This document shows, piece after piece, positions 60,573 through 64,000 of a stretch of DNA of 64,000 nt. The DNA is from Bacteroidales bacterium (GTDB lineage: Bacteria > Bacteroidota > Bacteroidia > Bacteroidales > UBA932). Where the stretch lies: positions 1-64,000 of the forward strand of contig SUYX01000007.1 of NCBI GenBank assembly GCA_015060225.1. Reading direction: 5' to 3'. The position numbers were made by a program, and so were the translations under genes. The notes under the pieces were generated by a model. It did no database searches. It was given only the letters and a program-made list of their open reading frames with translations, and was not told the DNA's origin. Every line of letters begins with the position of its first letter. The first letter of the stretch is position 1.

Positions 60573-61241
60573 CTACCACGAAAAATGCAGCGGCAAAGAA
60601 CATGTAACCATAATGGGCGTTCCATTATTTTCTGCCGGAACCCATCCGGGCGAAGATGAAACCACTCTTAAAACCTCCTCATCCAATAAAGGATGGACAC
60701 CCTTTACAATTGTAGGGTTCTTCACAACTCCTTTTTCAGTTATGGTAAATGATACAAGCATTTCTCCCGATATCTTCTTTTTCTTTATCTCATGAGGCAA
60801 CTTGATTGAAGCCAGTACCCATTTCTTGAACTCTGCTTTTCCTCCGCCATTGAATGTTGCAGGAGACATTGAATTTCTCATATCTTTAAAATACACAGGC
60901 ATAACATATACAACATCTTCAGGCTTTCCGTTACTCATTGCCGGTGTCCATTTTGGGGATGATGAAACAACACGTACAATCTCTTCATCCAATGATGGAT
61001 GAACTCCTGCAAGTACCTTTACCTCCCTTATACTGCCGTCTTCACAAACCTTAAATTTTATTACGGCCCTTCCTTCTATCATCCTCTCCAGTACATCTAT
61101 AGGATAAACTATATTTTCCGACACCCAAGACGGGAATCCGGATGCACTTTTGCCATCAAACTTGGGATGTACATCCAGTTGGGCACATACAAACCCCGGC
61201 ATACATAATAACACCAGTACCAGAATCGCCAATCGTCTCAT
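60573..61241 (-). CDS. Secreted protein with two tandem TonB C-terminal domains
   Basis: IVYPIDVLERMIEGRAVIKFKVCEDGSIREVKVLAGVHPSLDEEIVRVVSSSPKWTPA and IKLPHEIKKKKISGEMLVSFTITEKGVVKNPTIVKGVHPLLDEEVLRVVSSSPGWVPA. Confidence 0.85.
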   Translation of the reverse strand: MRRLAILVLVLLCMPGFVCAQLDVHPKFDGKSASGFPSWVSENIVYPIDVLERMIEGRAVIKFKVCEDGSIREVKVLAGVHPSLDEEIVRVVSSSPKWTPAMSNGKPEDVVYVMPVYFKDMRNSMSPATFNGGGKAEFKKWVLASIKLPHEIKKKKISGEMLVSFTITEKGVVKNPTIVKGVHPLLDEEVLRVVSSSPGWVPAENNGTPIMVTCSLPLHFSW

Positions 61242-61861
61242 TGTTGTGTATTTTTAAAAATTTTCAGGTTCTTCATATAATAATCCGCATCACCGGTCTG
61301 CTTCAATTTGTTTCTCACCCTGTTCCTTACAGTCCGCACAGTATTTATACTTGCCCCCAACAACAGCGCTATTTGAGAATTGGAGCATCCGTTTTCTGTC
61401 AACAGCAATACATATTTCTCCTGGACACTCAACATGGACATCTTTTTAAGATACGGATACCTTCTGCTGAAATCATCATCATTCATCAACTCCATAATGC
61501 CGCTCTTGTGCTCCCGCTTGACCTTATCTATGGCCTCCTGAAACTCATCATATATTGAACCGGACAACTTGATGCTCTTATTGGAAATTGCATTTACCTT
61601 CTCTATAAATGCAGGCATGGCTCCAGCTTGTTTGCTCAGCAGCATATTGGCCAAACGTTCTTTCTGCAATCTTTTTCTGGATGACACAACAATGACAGCA
61701 ACTGCCACAACAGCAAGAACAACTGTAAATACAATTGCCCATACCAGAATATTGTTGGCAGTCTGGAGAGTATCCATCTTCACCACAATTTCATCCATCC
61801 GGTATCTGTAAACAACCGCCGCTGAAAGAGTATCCTGTATTGTTTCTGTCATTGCCATCAT
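61238..61861 (-). CDS. Single-pass membrane protein with C-terminal LuxR-type HTH
   Basis: TM ILVWAIVFTVVLAVVAVAVIVV; HTH EKYVLLLTENGCSNSQIALLLGASINTVRTVRNRVRNKL. Confidence 0.8.
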   Translation of the reverse strand: MMAMTETIQDTLSAAVVYRYRMDEIVVKMDTLQTANNILVWAIVFTVVLAVVAVAVIVVSSRKRLQKERLANMLLSKQAGAMPAFIEKVNAISNKSIKLSGSIYDEFQEAIDKVKREHKSGIMELMNDDDFSRRYPYLKKMSMLSVQEKYVLLLTENGCSNSQIALLLGASINTVRTVRNRVRNKLKQTGDADYYMKNLKIFKNTQQ

Positions 61862-62001
61862 CTGATGTTTTTTACAAAATTAGCCAAAATGCCCATTAAA
61901 ATACCACGTTGCATTCCTGTTATGGGTATATCAGAAACAACTCCCTGATTCACTGATATATAAACACAATATGTTTACACCTTTTCCCAACAATTTTACG
62001 C

Positions 62002-62037
62002 AACAAGGGCGTCCATTTTCCAAAGGACGCCCTTGTT
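62002..62037. terminator. 13-bp stem hairpin downstream of glmM
   Basis: aacaagggcgtcc-N10-ggacgcccttgtt. Confidence 0.7.
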
Positions 62038-62057
62038 TGTCTGTCGGGAAGAAACTG

Positions 62058-63446
62058 CTACAGACCGCAGATTTCCTTTATTTCTCCAACGATTTTCTGG
62101 GCCAGTGCATTTGCACTCTCCTCATCCTTGCTCTCGCTGTAGATGCGGATAATTGGCTCTGTGTTTGATTTGCGCAGGTGAACCCACTCTGTAGGGAAAT
62201 CAATCTTTACACCGTCTATGTCGGTTACCTTCTCAGATGCGTATTTCTCCTTCATCTTTACAAGCACCTCATCCACGTTGATGTCTGGAGTAAGTTCTAT
62301 CTTGTTCTTTGAGATGAAGTAACTTGGATACTGCGCCTTAAGTTCGCTCACCTTGCACCCTTTCTTTGCCAGGTGGGTAAGGAACAGTGCAACACCTACA
62401 AGGGCATCCCTTCCGTAGTGGAGTTCAGGGTAAATTACACCACCGTTACCCTCACCGCCAATAACTGCATTGGTAGCCTTCATAAGGGTTGTTACGTTTA
62501 CCTCTCCTACTGCAGATGCATTGTACTGCATTCCGTGTTTCTCTGTAACATCTCTCAAAGCCCTTGAAGAACTCAAGTTTGAAACTGTGTTTCCTGGGGT
62601 ATTTGAAAGTACGTAATCCGCTACAGAAACAAGGGTGTACTCCTCGCCAAACAGTTCACCGGTCTCACAAACAAGGGCAAGACGGTCAACGTCAGGGTCA
62701 ACAATAACTCCAAGGTCTGCACCGCTCTCCTTTACAACCTTGCAGATCTCTGTAAGGTTTTCAGGAACCGGCTCAGGATTGTGTGAGAAGTTTCCTGTAG
62801 GCTCGCAGTAAAGTTTTACAACCTCCACACCCATTCTCTCCAGAAGGGCAGGAATTACAACGCCACCAACAGAGTTTACAGCATCAACTGCAACTTTGAA
62901 ACCCTGTTTCTTTACAAGTTCAACATCTACAAGAGGCAATGCAAGCACTGCATCAATATGCTCAACATCGTAAGGCTCGCGGCTTATAACCTTTCCAATC
63001 TCATCAATTTCCACAAAATCAAACTCCTCATTCTGGGCATACTCAAGAATCTGTGCACCCTCGGCAGCATTGAGAAACTCTCCTCTCTCATTGAGAAGTT
63101 TTAGGGCATTCCACTGTTTTGGATTATGGCTGGCTGTAAGGATGATACCGCCATCTGCCTTCCTGGCAACAACTGCCATCTCCACACCCGGAGTTGTACA
63201 AAGGCCAACATTTATCACATTTACACCGCAACCCAGCAAAGTTCCCTCCACAAGGTCATTTACCATTTCTCCCGACAATCTTGCATCCCTTCCAAGGACA
63301 ACTGTAAGTTTGCGTCCTGGGTTCTTGCCCACAAGCCATTTTGCATACGAAGCAGTGAACTTCACTGCATCAAGAGGTGTAAGATTGTCTCCTATAGGAC
63401 CACCTATAGTACCCCTGATTCCGGAAATTGATTTAATAAGTGTCAT
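62058..63446 (-). CDS. glmM: Phosphoglucosamine mutase
   Basis: ISGIRGTIGG; LTASHNPKQWNALKLL; VIVDPDVDRLALV; LRKSNTEPIIRIYSES. Confidence 0.9.
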   Translation of the reverse strand: MTLIKSISGIRGTIGGPIGDNLTPLDAVKFTASYAKWLVGKNPGRKLTVVLGRDARLSGEMVNDLVEGTLLGCGVNVINVGLCTTPGVEMAVVARKADGGIILTASHNPKQWNALKLLNERGEFLNAAEGAQILEYAQNEEFDFVEIDEIGKVISREPYDVEHIDAVLALPLVDVELVKKQGFKVAVDAVNSVGGVVIPALLERMGVEVVKLYCEPTGNFSHNPEPVPENLTEICKVVKESGADLGVIVDPDVDRLALVCETGELFGEEYTLVSVADYVLSNTPGNTVSNLSSSRALRDVTEKHGMQYNASAVGEVNVTTLMKATNAVIGGEGNGGVIYPELHYGRDALVGVALFLTHLAKKGCKVSELKAQYPSYFISKNKIELTPDINVDEVLVKMKEKYASEKVTDIDGVKIDFPTEWVHLRKSNTEPIIRIYSESKDEESANALAQKIVGEIKEICGL

Positions 63447-63473
63447 ATATGGTTTCCTTTAAATTTTCTTCAA

Positions 63474-64000
63474 TTACATCTGCATACCTCCGCAAACAGA
63501 AATAACCTGTCCGGTAACATAACTGCTCAAGTCACTTGCAAGGAATGTTGCAACATTGGCAATATCCTCAGGAGTACCGCCACGGCGTAGAGGAATCTTT
63601 GCATTCCACCCCTCGCGAACCTCTTCAGGAAGTTTTGCAGTCATCTCGGTAATGATGAAACCTGGAGCAATTGCATTTGCCCTTACACCTCTTGAACCCA
63701 ACTCCTGTGCAATTGATTTTGCAAGGCCAATCATACCTGCCTTTGAAGCAGAGTAGTTGCACTGTCCTGCATTTCCGTGAACACCTACAACAGAACTCAT
63801 GTTAATGATTGAACCGCTTCTCTGACGCATCATTACAGGGGTAACGGCATGTACAAAGTTGAATGCAGATTTAAGGTTAACTGCAATTACAGCATCCCAC
63901 TGAGCCTCAGACATTCTCATCATAAGGCCGTCTTTGGTGATACCTGCATTGTTTACAAGGATATCAAGTCTTCCGAACTCTTTAACAACCTGCTCAACTG
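63474..64000 (-). CDS. fabG: 3-oxoacyl-ACP reductase, partial (5' end outside window)
   Basis: [72 protein letters not shown]; frame open to 64000. Confidence 0.9.
   Translation of the reverse strand, partial: VEQVVKEFGRLDILVNNAGITKDGLMMRMSEAQWDAVIAVNLKSAFNFVHAVTPVMMRQRSGSIINMSSVVGVHGNAGQCNYSASKAGMIGLAKSIAQELGSRGVRANAIAPGFIITEMTAKLPEEVREGWNAKIPLRRGGTPEDIANVATFLASDLSSYVTGQVISVCGGMQM

Overview
The window reads as one contiguous chromosomal segment of a Bacteroidota (probably Bacteroidales) genome, mostly on the minus strand. This is inferred from FimA/Mfa-type fimbriae, DUF3575/DUF3868, GLPGLI, DUF4876, DUF4251 and DUF5020 proteins, TonB-dependent receptors and repeated TAnnTTTG promoter elements. 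Housekeeping genes include pgi, gpsA, rnhA, pdxA, recG, nfo, glnS, yicC, glmM and a partial fabG, plus an AddAB/RecB-like helicase-nuclease pair, a 7TM-HD phosphohydrolase and one tRNA-Lys(TTT). Accessory content: a tyrosine-recombinase remnant at the left edge, a fimbrial operon (29.5-33.9 kb), a TonB receptor operon with a caspase/gingipain-fold lipoprotein and an S9 peptidase (17.7-28.6 kb), and a membrane-anchored LuxR / double TonB_C / GLPGLI / outer-membrane-barrel operon (57.1-61.9 kb). The most unusual non-coding signals are: a 123-nt cloverleaf of four perfect stems (17551-17673); the heptamer GTCGGGA/TCCCGAC, hand-counted 39 times across all frames; an operator-promoter module shared by two loci that each start with a tiny ORF (2686-2719 and 13882-13915); a likely structured RNA with terminator upstream of gpsA (49031-49183); and a decayed tauE fragment fused to the 3' end of a TIGR04076-family gene. 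All family names come from reading the translations; no database search was possible.
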